From contig JBIIHL010000003.1 of the NCBI GenBank assembly GCA_044235825.1, positions 1 to 57,001 of the forward strand: DNA of 57,001 nt. Direction: 5' to 3'. Below the pieces are notes generated by a model. The model searched no databases and was not told the DNA's origin. It saw only the letters and a list, made by a program, of their open reading frames with translations. The stretch's first letter is position 1. Each line of letters begins with the position of its first letter. The stretch is from CANGYM01 sp044235825 (lineage in GTDB: Bacteria; Pseudomonadota; Alphaproteobacteria; JAJTHO01; CANGYM01). Shown one piece after another: positions 41,657 through 50,548 of the stretch. The translations under genes were made by a program, and so were the position numbers.

Positions 41657-43194
41657 GATTGTGGAGCCCCCTCTTTGGGGCAGGCGGATTCCAGCTCTTT
41701 TTGTTTTTGATCAATGCGTGTGGTGATGGCGCAGGCAATGTTTAGGATTCTGGGATTCCATTGATAATCGGGGTTTTTCGTATAATAGGTCAGAAATTGC
41801 TGGGCCTTGGCGGCGTAGGCTTTGGCAAAGCCAATTTCCCCTGTCAGCACCCGCAGGGTTTCCCTGGGTTCGTTGGCAGCCAAGGGCAGATAAGCCGCCG
41901 CTTTTTGTTGTAGGTTGGCCTTCCTCTGGGCCAAAGACAGCGGTTTAGGGGACAGACCATCCAGACCGGACTGGTCCACGGTCATGAAAAATATGCTCAT
42001 ATCCTCACGCTCATCCTCAGCCTTGGCCACAGAGGGGGGGACCATGCGGTCATAATCGGCTTTCATGGTTTTGAGGTTTTTGGTGGCTTCCTCAACGGAT
42101 CGACGCTGGCCTTCTAAGGCCGATAGGAAAATAGTATTGTTTTTTAGGGACGGATCCTTGGCCAAAGCCTCTTCTGCGCGTTCCAGAGACCGTTGCTGGC
42201 GGCGAAGCGCAAAATCCTGACGTTGCATGGTTTCCTCAAACGCCATCCAGTTGAGGGTTGTGGGGTCATACAGTTGGCTGTGCTGTTTTAGGACGTTTTT
42301 CGCCAAGGCCGCGCGGTTTTCCCGCAGCAACCATGCGGGATTCTGGATGCCCGTCTGGCAGGCCAACAGTTGAAACAGGCCGCTGTTGTCAACGGGCAGG
42401 GGACGGTTCATCAAGGCTTTCACCCCGCGGGAAAATTGTTCCGAAAACACAGACCCCGTATCCGGCGTTTTGTTGGGAAAACAGGCGGGAACCTGACTTT
42501 GCATGGCGCCCAGGGTCAATCCGGCATCACTCAGCTGGGTCAGGGTTTCTGTGACGCCAGAGGCCGTCATATCCATCAACGCGGTCAGCGAGGCCCCCAT
42601 TTGGGCACGCATCAATCCGGCCTGTTCCGCATCACGCTGGCGCATCAGCAAATCATCAAACAGTTTGGGATCCACACCAATGCCGCCCCCCCCATCAACA
42701 GGGGAGATTTTCAGCGGCCCCAGAACGCTGGGATTGTCCTGTAAAACTTTTTGCATGGCAGAGGCCGAGGATAGGGGCTGGCTATTGTCTATCGATAACG
42801 GAATGCCAAAAATTTCACGCGGGGGCATGGGGGTTTGCTGTTTGCAACCCCGAATTTGGCGGTCGTAACGGTTTAGGTCCTGAAAAAATTTTTCGTACGC
42901 CTGATCGGGTTTCAGGAAATAGGGTTGCAGGGCCTGAAACACAACGGCGTGTTGTTCGTTCAGGGCGATGATGGCCTCTTCATGGCGGATGGCGACCTCG
43001 AATGTGGCTTGAAAGGTTTGGGGCACGCTATCCCCGCGAATCAGGGTTTCTGTGCTTTGCCACTGGGTGGCGGCGCTGGTCAATTGGCGGGCTTGGGCTT
43101 GGCTTTGCAAACACCGCAGGGTAGGGGGGTCAAAGGGGAACGCCCCCGCCGAGGCAGAAGAAAAAGCCAAAAAAAACAAAAGGAAAAGCCTCAT
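41644..43194 (-). CDS. Unknown exported protein of the T4SS-like operon (SP1)
   Basis: I do not recognise this 516-aa protein. A signal peptide (MRLFLLFFLAFSSASAGA) marks it as exported. The mature protein is largely helical with no membrane segment. A charged heptad-like stretch near residues 325-400 (RRQQRSLERAEEALAKDPSL and following) suggests coiled coil. A Gly-rich SPVDGGGGIGVDPKLFDD lies near 165-182. Cys are few and scattered. It is the last gene of the operon and its ATG overlaps the preceding gene by 4 bp, so it belongs to the same machine. A structural or minor-pilus role is inference. Confidence 0.8.
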   Translation of the reverse strand: MRLFLLFFLAFSSASAGAFPFDPPTLRCLQSQAQARQLTSAATQWQSTETLIRGDSVPQTFQATFEVAIRHEEAIIALNEQHAVVFQALQPYFLKPDQAYEKFFQDLNRYDRQIRGCKQQTPMPPREIFGIPLSIDNSQPLSSASAMQKVLQDNPSVLGPLKISPVDGGGGIGVDPKLFDDLLMRQRDAEQAGLMRAQMGASLTALMDMTASGVTETLTQLSDAGLTLGAMQSQVPACFPNKTPDTGSVFSEQFSRGVKALMNRPLPVDNSGLFQLLACQTGIQNPAWLLRENRAALAKNVLKQHSQLYDPTTLNWMAFEETMQRQDFALRRQQRSLERAEEALAKDPSLKNNTIFLSALEGQRRSVEEATKNLKTMKADYDRMVPPSVAKAEDEREDMSIFFMTVDQSGLDGLSPKPLSLAQRKANLQQKAAAYLPLAANEPRETLRVLTGEIGFAKAYAAKAQQFLTYYTKNPDYQWNPRILNIACAITTRIDQKQKELESACPKEGAPQSPRP

Positions 43195-44381
43195 TTTTTT
43201 TGTTGCCAGACGAGGTAGGTCGGATTATGGCAAACACTGTTCAGGGATTCGCTCAACAGTTTCATGCTTTGCAGGTGGGCTTTGTATTGCTCCAGCAGGC
43301 TGCGATCGGCCTCCAGATTTTGGATTAGGGCCAGACTGCGGTTAATGCACCCAGAAACGGGCATTTCCAGCTCTTTCAGGCGCAGGGAAAAGTTACCCAA
43401 TCCCCCCAGATTGACCCCAAGACCTTCGGCCCATTTGGCGAATTCACCAAGGATTTTTTTTGGGTCTTTTTTTGAAAAGACCGAGAGATCATCAACACAG
43501 GGTTCGTACAAGGTTTTGGGGATGTAATTAAAAAAGACTTCCCGCATGCGGGCATGCACGCGCAGCAGATCCGAATAGGCATTCATGCTATAAGCCGCGT
43601 GGGCCAACGTGGCACTTTTGCAAGTTTCGATAAAACATTGTTTTTTTGCGGCAAATTCTGTGTTGTTGCGCCCGTCTTTATATAGGTCCATCAAATCCCC
43701 CAGATTTTTTTGGGCACAATTCATGATGTATTGGGTTTTTTGGGCGGGGGTGATTTTGTTTTGTTGAATGGCCAGTTCCGCCAAACTTTCGCAGCGCAAA
43801 CACCCGAAATCTGTGGGGGCGCCCCCTGTTTGGGTGGATGCCTCAATCAGGGCTTTGATCTGTTTATCGGGCATGCCGATGGCGTTTTTGATGCCGCTTA
43901 ACAGATAGTATTGTTCGCCCCGTTGTTGTGACAGGTAACCCAGCTGGGCAGAGGTATCCCCAAACTCCTTCACCCGCAGGGTTTCATAAAACTGCCGACT
44001 GCCCGGCAACATATTCAGGTCCGTCACACAAAACCCCGTTCCACACCAGGCGGCATTGCAGGGGATATACATCTGACAAAGATTGGTGCCGGGGAAGGGG
44101 GGTTTTTGTTTACAGACGCAGGGTCTGGTGGACAACAGGGGATAGCACATCCCATTCACACACATATTCACCGGCACAAAGGGCTTCTTCTTTAGGTTCT
44201 TTAGGACATCTAGGGAGGGCACATAGGGCGGCGGCCCTTTTAACCCCAACAAACTGGTGGCCGCCCCAGCAGCGCCGGCGACCTTAGAGGCCCCCGATGC
44301 CACCGCCGTCGGATCAACGGCCCCCGCCCCCGCCGATATCCCCAGCATCAGCAAAAACAGGATCAGATGGCGCATTATCAA
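43191..44381 (-). CDS. Unknown Cys-rich exported protein of the T4SS-like operon (SP2)
   Basis: A 396-aa protein that I do not recognise. The signal peptide MIMRHLILFLLMLGISAGAGA is followed by an Ala/Gly-rich stretch. A Cys-rich region near residues 70-120 (CVNGMCYP, PCVCKQ, LCQMYIPC, WCGTGFC) has about ten Cys. Further pairs are at CLRCESL, CAQKN and CFIETC, and single Cys near the end. Such density points to a disulfide-stabilised periplasmic or surface protein, as seen in some conjugation proteins (for example TraN), but I cannot align it to one. It overlaps its neighbours on both sides by 4 bp. Confidence 0.8.
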   Translation of the reverse strand: MIMRHLILFLLMLGISAGAGAVDPTAVASGASKVAGAAGAATSLLGLKGPPPYVPSLDVLKNLKKKPFVPVNMCVNGMCYPLLSTRPCVCKQKPPFPGTNLCQMYIPCNAAWCGTGFCVTDLNMLPGSRQFYETLRVKEFGDTSAQLGYLSQQRGEQYYLLSGIKNAIGMPDKQIKALIEASTQTGGAPTDFGCLRCESLAELAIQQNKITPAQKTQYIMNCAQKNLGDLMDLYKDGRNNTEFAAKKQCFIETCKSATLAHAAYSMNAYSDLLRVHARMREVFFNYIPKTLYEPCVDDLSVFSKKDPKKILGEFAKWAEGLGVNLGGLGNFSLRLKELEMPVSGCINRSLALIQNLEADRSLLEQYKAHLQSMKLLSESLNSVCHNPTYLVWQQKK

Positions 44382-45985
44382 TCATTCGCTCGATAGACAG
44401 GGGCTCCACTTTCAAGAAGATCCCCCATGCTGGCACAGGCGTTTTGTAAAATGACCTGTTCGGTGTTGACGTTGGTCATGACCAGATTGTACATGGACAG
44501 TCCGATCAGGACGTTCAGCTGGCTTCCCACCGCCCCTTCAACATTGGATGTTGCTTGTAATGCAAATATAGACGGGCAAAGCTTTTTACCTTTATACATG
44601 ACGGTTTTGTCGCATCGTTCTGGGTTTCCAGTGCCGGTGAACAGTTCTTGAAACATGGCTGCGGGTCCCACTTGTTGGTTCATGGCCATGGCGGCGCAGC
44701 GGGCCTTTAAATGACCCTGAATCAGTCGTTTATTTTGACCTATCATCATGGCGCACTCGGCTGTCGTTTTGGCCACATTTCTATTGCAATCAAGGAAGCC
44801 AAGCAAAATGGTCTCCATGTCAGTTGGAGTGAGTGCTTGTGGTGGATTGCTTGTCCCTGCCAACGGGGTGTCTGTGGATAATGAGCCGGTTTTAGGAGTA
44901 TCTCTAGGACCAAGACTTGCTATTGCGTCTAGCGCTGCGGGTACCCCAGTTTTGCTTATGGCCGAACCAAGTGGCGTGAAGGCATCAGAACCCCCCAAGG
45001 TTGTTGAAACATTGGCTAGAGGTCCGAAGAGAGCGGTAACATTATAGAGAAAACCATTGACTCCCCTTAGTCCAGCGATTAGCTCTGGTGGGAGTGGACT
45101 TGCTCCTTTGCTTAGGCCGGTAGCATTTAAAAGTGCGGAGGTTTGTTGAATAATACTCGCTATCTTTTCCCCAGAAATTCCACCACTGAATGTATTGATC
45201 AAAGAACCAACCATACCAATAGTTGTTGTGATGCCCGTAATTGTTTGGGAAAAGTTCGCACCTAAAAAATTCATATCAAGGCCAAGCTGTCCTAAAATTT
45301 TTGGGATACCTCCTATGATATTTCCAGCGGATTGTGCACAGCTCGCCAAGTTATTGATGTTCCCGCATTGTCTCATGCTGGTGAGCGAGTTCTGTACACC
45401 CTGCACATCACGAGCAAATCCTTGTACCTTTCCAGCAAATTCCATAGCACCTTTCATGGCATTGTTAGCTTTGTCTAGGGCATTTGGGGCTTTTGTCGGA
45501 GTTTGGGTTAGAGAATCAGTGGTTGGACTTAGGTAATCAGCAGGAGAAGACGTATTGGTAGAACTAGACGTTGGATTCGTTGGTCCCACCCGTGGCGTGT
45601 CCGTGAATGCCCCTGTTGTGTTGTCTCTCATCGGAGCGGTAGCTATGGAATAGTCGCCGGTATAGGCGGCATATAACGAAGTGGAAAATTCCATTAAAAT
45701 TGCATCGGTAGTGGGGACGGGGCCTTTGATTTTGGGATCTGGGATGTATTTAATGGCCCCCAGAATCTTAGTTAGGGTTTCGTTTGTTGCTGTTTGGGCA
45801 TTGTTCAGTTCAAGAAGCTTAATATTGAGATTGGCCAATGCAATGACTTGGCTCGTCAAAAGTATCTGCGCCTTTGTATCAGACACCATCACCACGGGCA
45901 GGGCTGCCGAGGCTCCGTAAAGGGGCGTCAGCGCCATCTGCATGGCGATCACATAGCACACGATTCGTCGAAAGAGGGAAAGCAT
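44378..45985 (-). CDS. Unknown exported protein of the T4SS-like operon (SP3)
   Basis: A 535-aa protein that I do not recognise. The N-terminus (LFRRIVCYVIAMQMALTPLY, then GASA) is a signal peptide or anchor. Residues about 110-160 are a Ser/Thr/Pro/Asn linker (TNPTSSSTNTSSPADYLSP). The middle is Gly/Ala/Ser-rich with weakly hydrophobic helices (GMVGSLINTFSGGISGEKI). The C-terminal 150 residues hold most Cys (LDCNRN, AECAMMIG, ARCAAM, ERCDKT, QNACASM). The DNA of the middle part is clearly richer in A and T than its flanks, which suggests a mosaic. It starts 49 bp after virB4. Confidence 0.8.
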   Translation of the reverse strand: MLSLFRRIVCYVIAMQMALTPLYGASAALPVVMVSDTKAQILLTSQVIALANLNIKLLELNNAQTATNETLTKILGAIKYIPDPKIKGPVPTTDAILMEFSTSLYAAYTGDYSIATAPMRDNTTGAFTDTPRVGPTNPTSSSTNTSSPADYLSPTTDSLTQTPTKAPNALDKANNAMKGAMEFAGKVQGFARDVQGVQNSLTSMRQCGNINNLASCAQSAGNIIGGIPKILGQLGLDMNFLGANFSQTITGITTTIGMVGSLINTFSGGISGEKIASIIQQTSALLNATGLSKGASPLPPELIAGLRGVNGFLYNVTALFGPLANVSTTLGGSDAFTPLGSAISKTGVPAALDAIASLGPRDTPKTGSLSTDTPLAGTSNPPQALTPTDMETILLGFLDCNRNVAKTTAECAMMIGQNKRLIQGHLKARCAAMAMNQQVGPAAMFQELFTGTGNPERCDKTVMYKGKKLCPSIFALQATSNVEGAVGSQLNVLIGLSMYNLVMTNVNTEQVILQNACASMGDLLESGAPVYRAND

Positions 45986-46034
45986 AGGTCACGCCCCAGA
46001 AACTTTTAAGAGTTTATTTAAAATTTATCATACC

Positions 46035-48485
46035 TTAGGAGTCGCTGTCAAGGTAGATGTTCAGCCAGTCGGATTGATAATTGTGCATTAACCGCTCAGC
46101 CAACGCGCGGGAGGGTTCATCCGAATAGTAAATCCGCATCAATCGGCCCAGCGGGGACAGGTCCGTGTCCAAAATGATGGATTCCCCGCTGGCGCGTTTC
46201 ATCAAAACGGATCGTTTCAGTTTTTTGGCGGCGGGCAGTTTGCCGCTGATGTATAGCCATTCCCGCTCGGTTAATCCCCAGTCCTGATATTCCCGCGCTT
46301 GGCCTTGGGGGTTGGGGAAGAAAAATGTGGTTTGCGCCTGACCACGGATGGCCTCGCCCAGACCGGCTTGGGTGATGGCCTCGGGCCGCTGGAATGCGGA
46401 AATGACGGCACCGCGGCGTTTTCGATATTCCTGCAACATCTGCAAAAAATAATTCCGGAAAATGGGGTGTTTCACCACGGGTTCCGTTTCGTCAATGAAA
46501 ATCAGGGCAGGGGCCTTTAATTCGGAAATCGTATCCTGAATCCGGTGCATCAGATACAAAATCACGGCCCGCGCCAAATCATCGTGTTCATACAACCGCG
46601 TAAAATCCAGCGCCACAATGCGGGATGTTTTTAAATCTAGGGTATCCTGCTTGGCATTAAAAATCTTTCCATAAACGGCGGGGTCCACCCATTTATGAAG
46701 ATTTTTTCGCACCATGCCGCCTTTGCTGTACACCGCATCATAAATGTTGGCCAGCGATCGGCGTTCATAGGGCAGGCCTGGTGTGTCATAGGCGGCCTCA
46801 ATAGAAAACCCAATTTCCTCGATGGCATCGGCGTCTTGGCATTCTGAAATGGCCTGCAAAAAGGCCCTGAGAAACGATCGGTTCGACGGCGTATCTTTCA
46901 GCTGAAACGGATTCATGGACGATTGAATCCCGGGGATGTTGGATCCCTCAAAGGTCACATAACTGCCCGAGGTCGCGCAGGTAAACAGGTATCCCCCCCC
47001 GTGCCGATCCACCATGTAATAGCGCAGATCCTCATGCCGCATGGCCATACCCGCCAGAAAATTGATCAGCGTGGTTTTTCCCCCTCCGGTGGGGCCAATG
47101 CTGACGGCGTGGGCGACGGCGGCTTTTTCCTCAGAAATATGAAACTGAAAAGCATAGGGTGTGCCGGAAATGGTCCGAAAGTTGGCGATGGCCCCCTTGC
47201 CCCAGTCCGAAGAGGTCAGGCCCGGAGAAGGCCGCTCAAACGTCAAATGCGTGGCAATGTTTTTGGAAAACAGTTTATAGGGGCGCGGCCATAATTTAAA
47301 ACTGGGGAATTGCAAAAACCAGCTGGCTTGGGCCACGGCGCCCTCTCGCACCACAGAAATGCCGTAAGTGCTGGCGATGCGTTTGACCTCGGCTTCGGTG
47401 GCTTCCATTTCGTCTACGGTTTTGCCATAGCAAAACACCATCATCATGTATTGTGACAACACGTTGGTGCCGCCCGTGTTACCCTCCACCGCATCCAGCG
47501 CGGTTTCGAATTGGGCGGCGATTCCCGGGCTGAATCGTTGGGCCAGTGATAATTTATATTGGTGGGTGATATGGATGGCGGCCTTGGTTTTGGTCCAAGG
47601 TTCAATGATGTGGGAAACAATAATTTCCCCGTTAACGGTGTTTAGGGAATTGACATAGGCTTCGTACGTAAAATCCCCCAACGCCCGCAGGCCCACACAG
47701 CAAGCATAGAGTTTTTTATGGCCGGATGTAAAGGTAATGCCCCCATCATCCCCCCCAAATTCCACCTGATCGCCGCAAATGGCATCCGACGCCCCATCCC
47801 CCACGCCCCCGGGCACGGGTTGAGAAATCGGGCTGACAATCCGGGAAAACACATACAGCGGGCGCATTTTCACATCGGGATGGCCCTGCTTCATCAGCAC
47901 AGGTCCATATTTATGCAAAATGTTGCTGGTGATATCGATAACGGAATTGAGTTTTTTTTGGGATGTTTGATCTTTATCGGGCAAAGAAAAAACAACAAAC
48001 TGGCGGTTGCTATAGGCGCGGGCAAAGGTGCCGTTCCAGCGTCTGGCAATTTCCCGCAAAACAGGGTTGGCGTGGGTGGTGGGGGGGGCGACGTCCACGC
48101 GCTCGCGGATGGTAAAGGCCCGAATGGTGACATGATAATCCTGCAGGGCATCGATCCAATCCTTTCGCGCCAGCAGCAGCATTTCCCGATCATGGTCACT
48201 CATGAACGTATCATCAAAGCCCATCATTTCCACACATTGCGCCAAATCCCCGTTTTTACAGGCGATGGTTTTCCCGTCGCTGAGCACCTTTTCAAAAGGC
48301 AAAACATCCGCCAGACGATCTTCTTTGGGATAGGGCAGCAAAATGCGGGCCGTGGTGGGAATCAAAATGGCCGCAAAGGCCACCCCTGCGGCAATAACCC
48401 CCAGCAGGGTCAAAAGAATGGAAGTCAGGCTGAAGTTTTCGGAAAACGCCGCCAACACATCGGGGGATAACGACTCAGGGAACAT
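46035..48485 (-). CDS. virB4: VirB4-family T4SS ATPase
   Basis: The 816-aa ATPase that powers pilus assembly and substrate passage in VirB-type systems. The Walker A motif is IGPTGGGKTTLINFL near residues 475-489. Walker B is ALIFIDETEP near 664-673. A Gln/Arg finger region (SAFQRPEAITQAG) follows. The N-terminal part has VirB4 text (LSDGKTIACKNGDLAQCVEM). Unlike many VirB4 proteins, a strong membrane helix (about residues 20-45) precedes it, so it is probably membrane-anchored. The start overlaps virB3 by 11 bp. No VirB11 or VirD4 gene is in the window. Confidence 0.92.
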   Translation of the reverse strand: MFPESLSPDVLAAFSENFSLTSILLTLLGVIAAGVAFAAILIPTTARILLPYPKEDRLADVLPFEKVLSDGKTIACKNGDLAQCVEMMGFDDTFMSDHDREMLLLARKDWIDALQDYHVTIRAFTIRERVDVAPPTTHANPVLREIARRWNGTFARAYSNRQFVVFSLPDKDQTSQKKLNSVIDITSNILHKYGPVLMKQGHPDVKMRPLYVFSRIVSPISQPVPGGVGDGASDAICGDQVEFGGDDGGITFTSGHKKLYACCVGLRALGDFTYEAYVNSLNTVNGEIIVSHIIEPWTKTKAAIHITHQYKLSLAQRFSPGIAAQFETALDAVEGNTGGTNVLSQYMMMVFCYGKTVDEMEATEAEVKRIASTYGISVVREGAVAQASWFLQFPSFKLWPRPYKLFSKNIATHLTFERPSPGLTSSDWGKGAIANFRTISGTPYAFQFHISEEKAAVAHAVSIGPTGGGKTTLINFLAGMAMRHEDLRYYMVDRHGGGYLFTCATSGSYVTFEGSNIPGIQSSMNPFQLKDTPSNRSFLRAFLQAISECQDADAIEEIGFSIEAAYDTPGLPYERRSLANIYDAVYSKGGMVRKNLHKWVDPAVYGKIFNAKQDTLDLKTSRIVALDFTRLYEHDDLARAVILYLMHRIQDTISELKAPALIFIDETEPVVKHPIFRNYFLQMLQEYRKRRGAVISAFQRPEAITQAGLGEAIRGQAQTTFFFPNPQGQAREYQDWGLTEREWLYISGKLPAAKKLKRSVLMKRASGESIILDTDLSPLGRLMRIYYSDEPSRALAERLMHNYQSDWLNIYLDSDS

Positions 48486-48771
48486 ATTTTCGGGTTCCGG
48501 GCTTTCCCTTAATCAAATTGCGCGTGGATCGCTTGCTATAGGCCCATGCGGGGAGCAAGGTCGCCATATGCGGTTCCTTGGCCCCTTGCGCCGCCAAAAC
48601 CATATGAAAAAAAATCAAAGAAACGATGATCAGCAGCGGACTGACTTTAAACAATCCCCACGCATACACAATGCCCAGGGCATGAAAGCCCATATTGATA
48701 ATGGCGGGCATCATCGGCGCCCAAAACAGTGTGGCCGGACTGGCAACAGCGCGCATGACTTTTTCTGGCAT
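48475..48771 (-). CDS. virB3: VirB3-like T4SS membrane protein
   Basis: A 98-aa protein with two adjacent membrane helices (about residues 14-34 and 39-60) and a basic C-terminus, TRNLIKGKPGTRKYVP. ATLFWAPMMPAIINMGFHAL near the N-terminus matches the VirB3/TrbD pattern. Position directly before virB4, with an 11-bp overlap, is the standard virB3-virB4 order. VirB3 is thought to dock VirB4 at the inner membrane. Confidence 0.87.
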   Translation of the reverse strand: MPEKVMRAVASPATLFWAPMMPAIINMGFHALGIVYAWGLFKVSPLLIIVSLIFFHMVLAAQGAKEPHMATLLPAWAYSKRSTRNLIKGKPGTRKYVP

Positions 48772-48805
48772 GGGGGCCCCTCCTACAGATTACCAACAAA
48801 GTCTA

Positions 48806-49369
48806 TTAGCTATTGGTTAAATAACTCACAATTCCCCCAGCCGCGGTGATAATGGCCAGCCCCGCCGTTAAGGCAAACAACCACCGAAACGGAAATTTCC
48901 CAAACAGCCCCATAATGCCCAGGGCCGCGGCGGCAACAGCCCCCAGACCGAAAAAGACATCCTGGGTATCTAAAAACAGTCGTTCTCCTGTGGATCCAAT
49001 AACCTCAGCGGTTTTTGCATAGGAGTCAACATTTTGGTTGGGTTCGATAACCCCCTTATAAAGCCATTCGCACATGGCGGGGACCATGGTGGCGATGACC
49101 AGCGCCGCCATGACGGTAAACAGCCATCCCCAAGGCATTTGCCCCCCATACATGGCCCGTATACCAATGCCCAGCATGGCCAACGTGCCCAGGGCATAAA
49201 TGATGGGTTTGGAATTGTTGATGATTTCGCTGCCTTTGATCACGGCCTCAGAAAACGGATTGCTGGGGCCTGTTGTCACGCCGCAGGCGGCACCCTCGGC
49301 GGCTGAGGCATCTCCCCCCAGCCCCATAGCCATAAAAACCATCATGAAAAAAAGGATGCGCGGGATCAT
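48806..49369 (-). CDS. Double VirB2-like pilin (P4)
   Basis: A 187-aa exported protein holding two VirB2/TrbC-like pilin units. A signal peptide ending in DASAAEG comes first. Unit 1 is at about residues 57-105 (IYALGTLAMLGIGIRAMYG, then PWGWLFTVMAALVI). Unit 2 is at about 136-185 (FFGLGAVAAAALGIMGLFG, then FPFRWLFALTAGLA). Each has the two hydrophobic helices joined by a short basic G-[RK]-F-x-W turn seen in VirB2. Normal VirB2 proteins have one unit. It is the pilin gene nearest virB3 (34 bp away). Confidence 0.82.
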   Translation of the reverse strand: MIPRILFFMMVFMAMGLGGDASAAEGAACGVTTGPSNPFSEAVIKGSEIINNSKPIIYALGTLAMLGIGIRAMYGGQMPWGWLFTVMAALVIATMVPAMCEWLYKGVIEPNQNVDSYAKTAEVIGSTGERLFLDTQDVFFGLGAVAAAALGIMGLFGKFPFRWLFALTAGLAIITAAGGIVSYLTNS

Positions 49370-49386
49370 ATGGGCTTTTCCTATGG

Positions 49387-50061
49387 TTATTTTTTTGATC
49401 CTGATACGCTAAAATTCATGGGTTGTAATTTTTCACTGAGGTCGGCACTGGGATTGGCAAAATTATCACCGCCGACCTTATCGCCCGCCATAACCCCCAC
49501 AACATCGGCCAGTTGCGCGGTAAAGGTAAAGCCCCCCAAAATCGCCATCATCCAACCCCACCGAAAGCGCCCCGATAAAAATGACACGGCGGCCACGCCA
49601 AAGGCCCCAAAGGCCCCCACGCCATACAAAACTTTTTTCAGGCTCACCGCCACAGTATCAGTGAATTCTTCGGTGGTTTGAAACAGCTCGTTGCCGTTGG
49701 CTTTATAGGCCATATAGGGTCTATACTGTTCCTGAACGGATCCATAAAATTCTGGCAGGATGGACAAAAACGCCAAAGATCCGATATAGGCAAAAAAGTA
49801 CCCCCATGGCCACCGTCCCAACAGGGACATAATAATCAAACCAATGGCCCCCAATCCCGCCAAAGCAAACGCCACCCCGCCCATGTTGTCCGCCATGCTG
49901 TTGGCAGAGGGCGCCAGCTTAGCGATGGGGGAGTCGGGAATGGCTGTGGCCGCTAAAGCCCCCTGAGAAACCGCAGAAACAGACAGAAGCAGCACAACCA
50001 CCAAAGCCCCCCAGCACAGCCCACCGCCCAAACGTTGGAAAAAACGGGGGGCGGGGGACAT
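49387..50061 (-). CDS. Double VirB2-like pilin (P3)
   Basis: A 224-aa exported protein, again with two pilin-like units. After a signal peptide (ending in QGALAA), unit 1 lies at about residues 60-105 (ALAGLGAIGLIIMSLLGRWP, then WGYFFAYIGSLAF). Unit 2 is at about 143-190 (YGVGAFGAFGVAAVSFLSGR, then FRWGWMMAILGGF). A 35-residue polar segment separates them (EQYRPYMAYKANGNELFQTT). The C-terminal tail is polar. The gene starts 42 bp after P2. Unit sequences differ between P3 and P4, so any fusion is old. Confidence 0.82.
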   Translation of the reverse strand: MSPAPRFFQRLGGGLCWGALVVVLLLSVSAVSQGALAATAIPDSPIAKLAPSANSMADNMGGVAFALAGLGAIGLIIMSLLGRWPWGYFFAYIGSLAFLSILPEFYGSVQEQYRPYMAYKANGNELFQTTEEFTDTVAVSLKKVLYGVGAFGAFGVAAVSFLSGRFRWGWMMAILGGFTFTAQLADVVGVMAGDKVGGDNFANPSADLSEKLQPMNFSVSGSKK

Positions 50062-50103
50062 GGCGGGGGGCTCCTTAGGTTGGATTTGGGGTGAGGGGTT
50101 TGT

Positions 50104-50460
50104 TTATTTGCCGCTTGTTTCCAGATTTGCTAAATCTCCCCCTCCTGTGAGGTTGTTGACGGCCACATTGTAAAGACCAATCATGGCCAACCCGCCAATC
50201 AATCCAAAAAACCATCCCCATTGAAAGCGACCAAAGAAGGCGAGGGCACCCAAGGCCACAGCCCCCAAACCCCCAATTCCGTAGGAAATGGTTCGGCTGG
50301 CACTGGTGGCATCACCCACGACACCAGAAACCTGGGTAGTTATGTCATTGGCTTTAAGTTTGCCAGTGCCCCATTGGACACCAGCATATGACAATTCCGA
50401 TGAGGAAAAAACCATAACGGCAAAAACCATAAGGCTGAAAAGCGTGAATAAAGATTTCAT
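50104..50460 (-). CDS. Single VirB2-like pilin (P2)
   Basis: A 118-aa pilin-like protein. The signal peptide MKSLFTLFSLMVFAVMVFSS ends near SYAG. One VirB2-like unit follows at residues about 59-105: SYGIGGLGAVALGALAFFGR, then FQWGWFFGLIGGLAMIGLY. It is the closest paralog of P1 in sequence. The leader between P1 and P2 contains four GGTTAA-type repeats (50484-50513). An AGGAAA ribosome site precedes the ATG. Confidence 0.85.
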   Translation of the reverse strand: MKSLFTLFSLMVFAVMVFSSSELSYAGVQWGTGKLKANDITTQVSGVVGDATSASRTISYGIGGLGAVALGALAFFGRFQWGWFFGLIGGLAMIGLYNVAVNNLTGGGDLANLETSGK

Positions 50461-50483
50461 AAGAGTTTTCCTGTTGAATGAAA

Positions 50484-50513
50484 GGGTTAAAGGGTTAAGC
50501 GTTAAAGGTTAAA
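50484..50513 (+). repeat. Short tandem repeat of GGTTAA type in the P2 leader
   Basis: Four imperfect units in a row: GGGTTAAA, GGGTTAAGC, GTTAAA, GGTTAAA. The tract lies between the P1 stop and the P2 start, 24-53 bp ahead of the P2 ATG. It could alter spacing of signals if the copy number varies. Confidence 0.7.
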
Positions 50514-50548
50514 TTTTAATGTCGGCATCCTATGGTTGGGTTTGGCGA

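Noticed and set aside
47718..48470. 250-aa plus-strand ORF opposite virB4
   Set aside because: It lies entirely within virB4 and shows no domain pattern. Gly/His/Arg richness is typical of an antisense frame.
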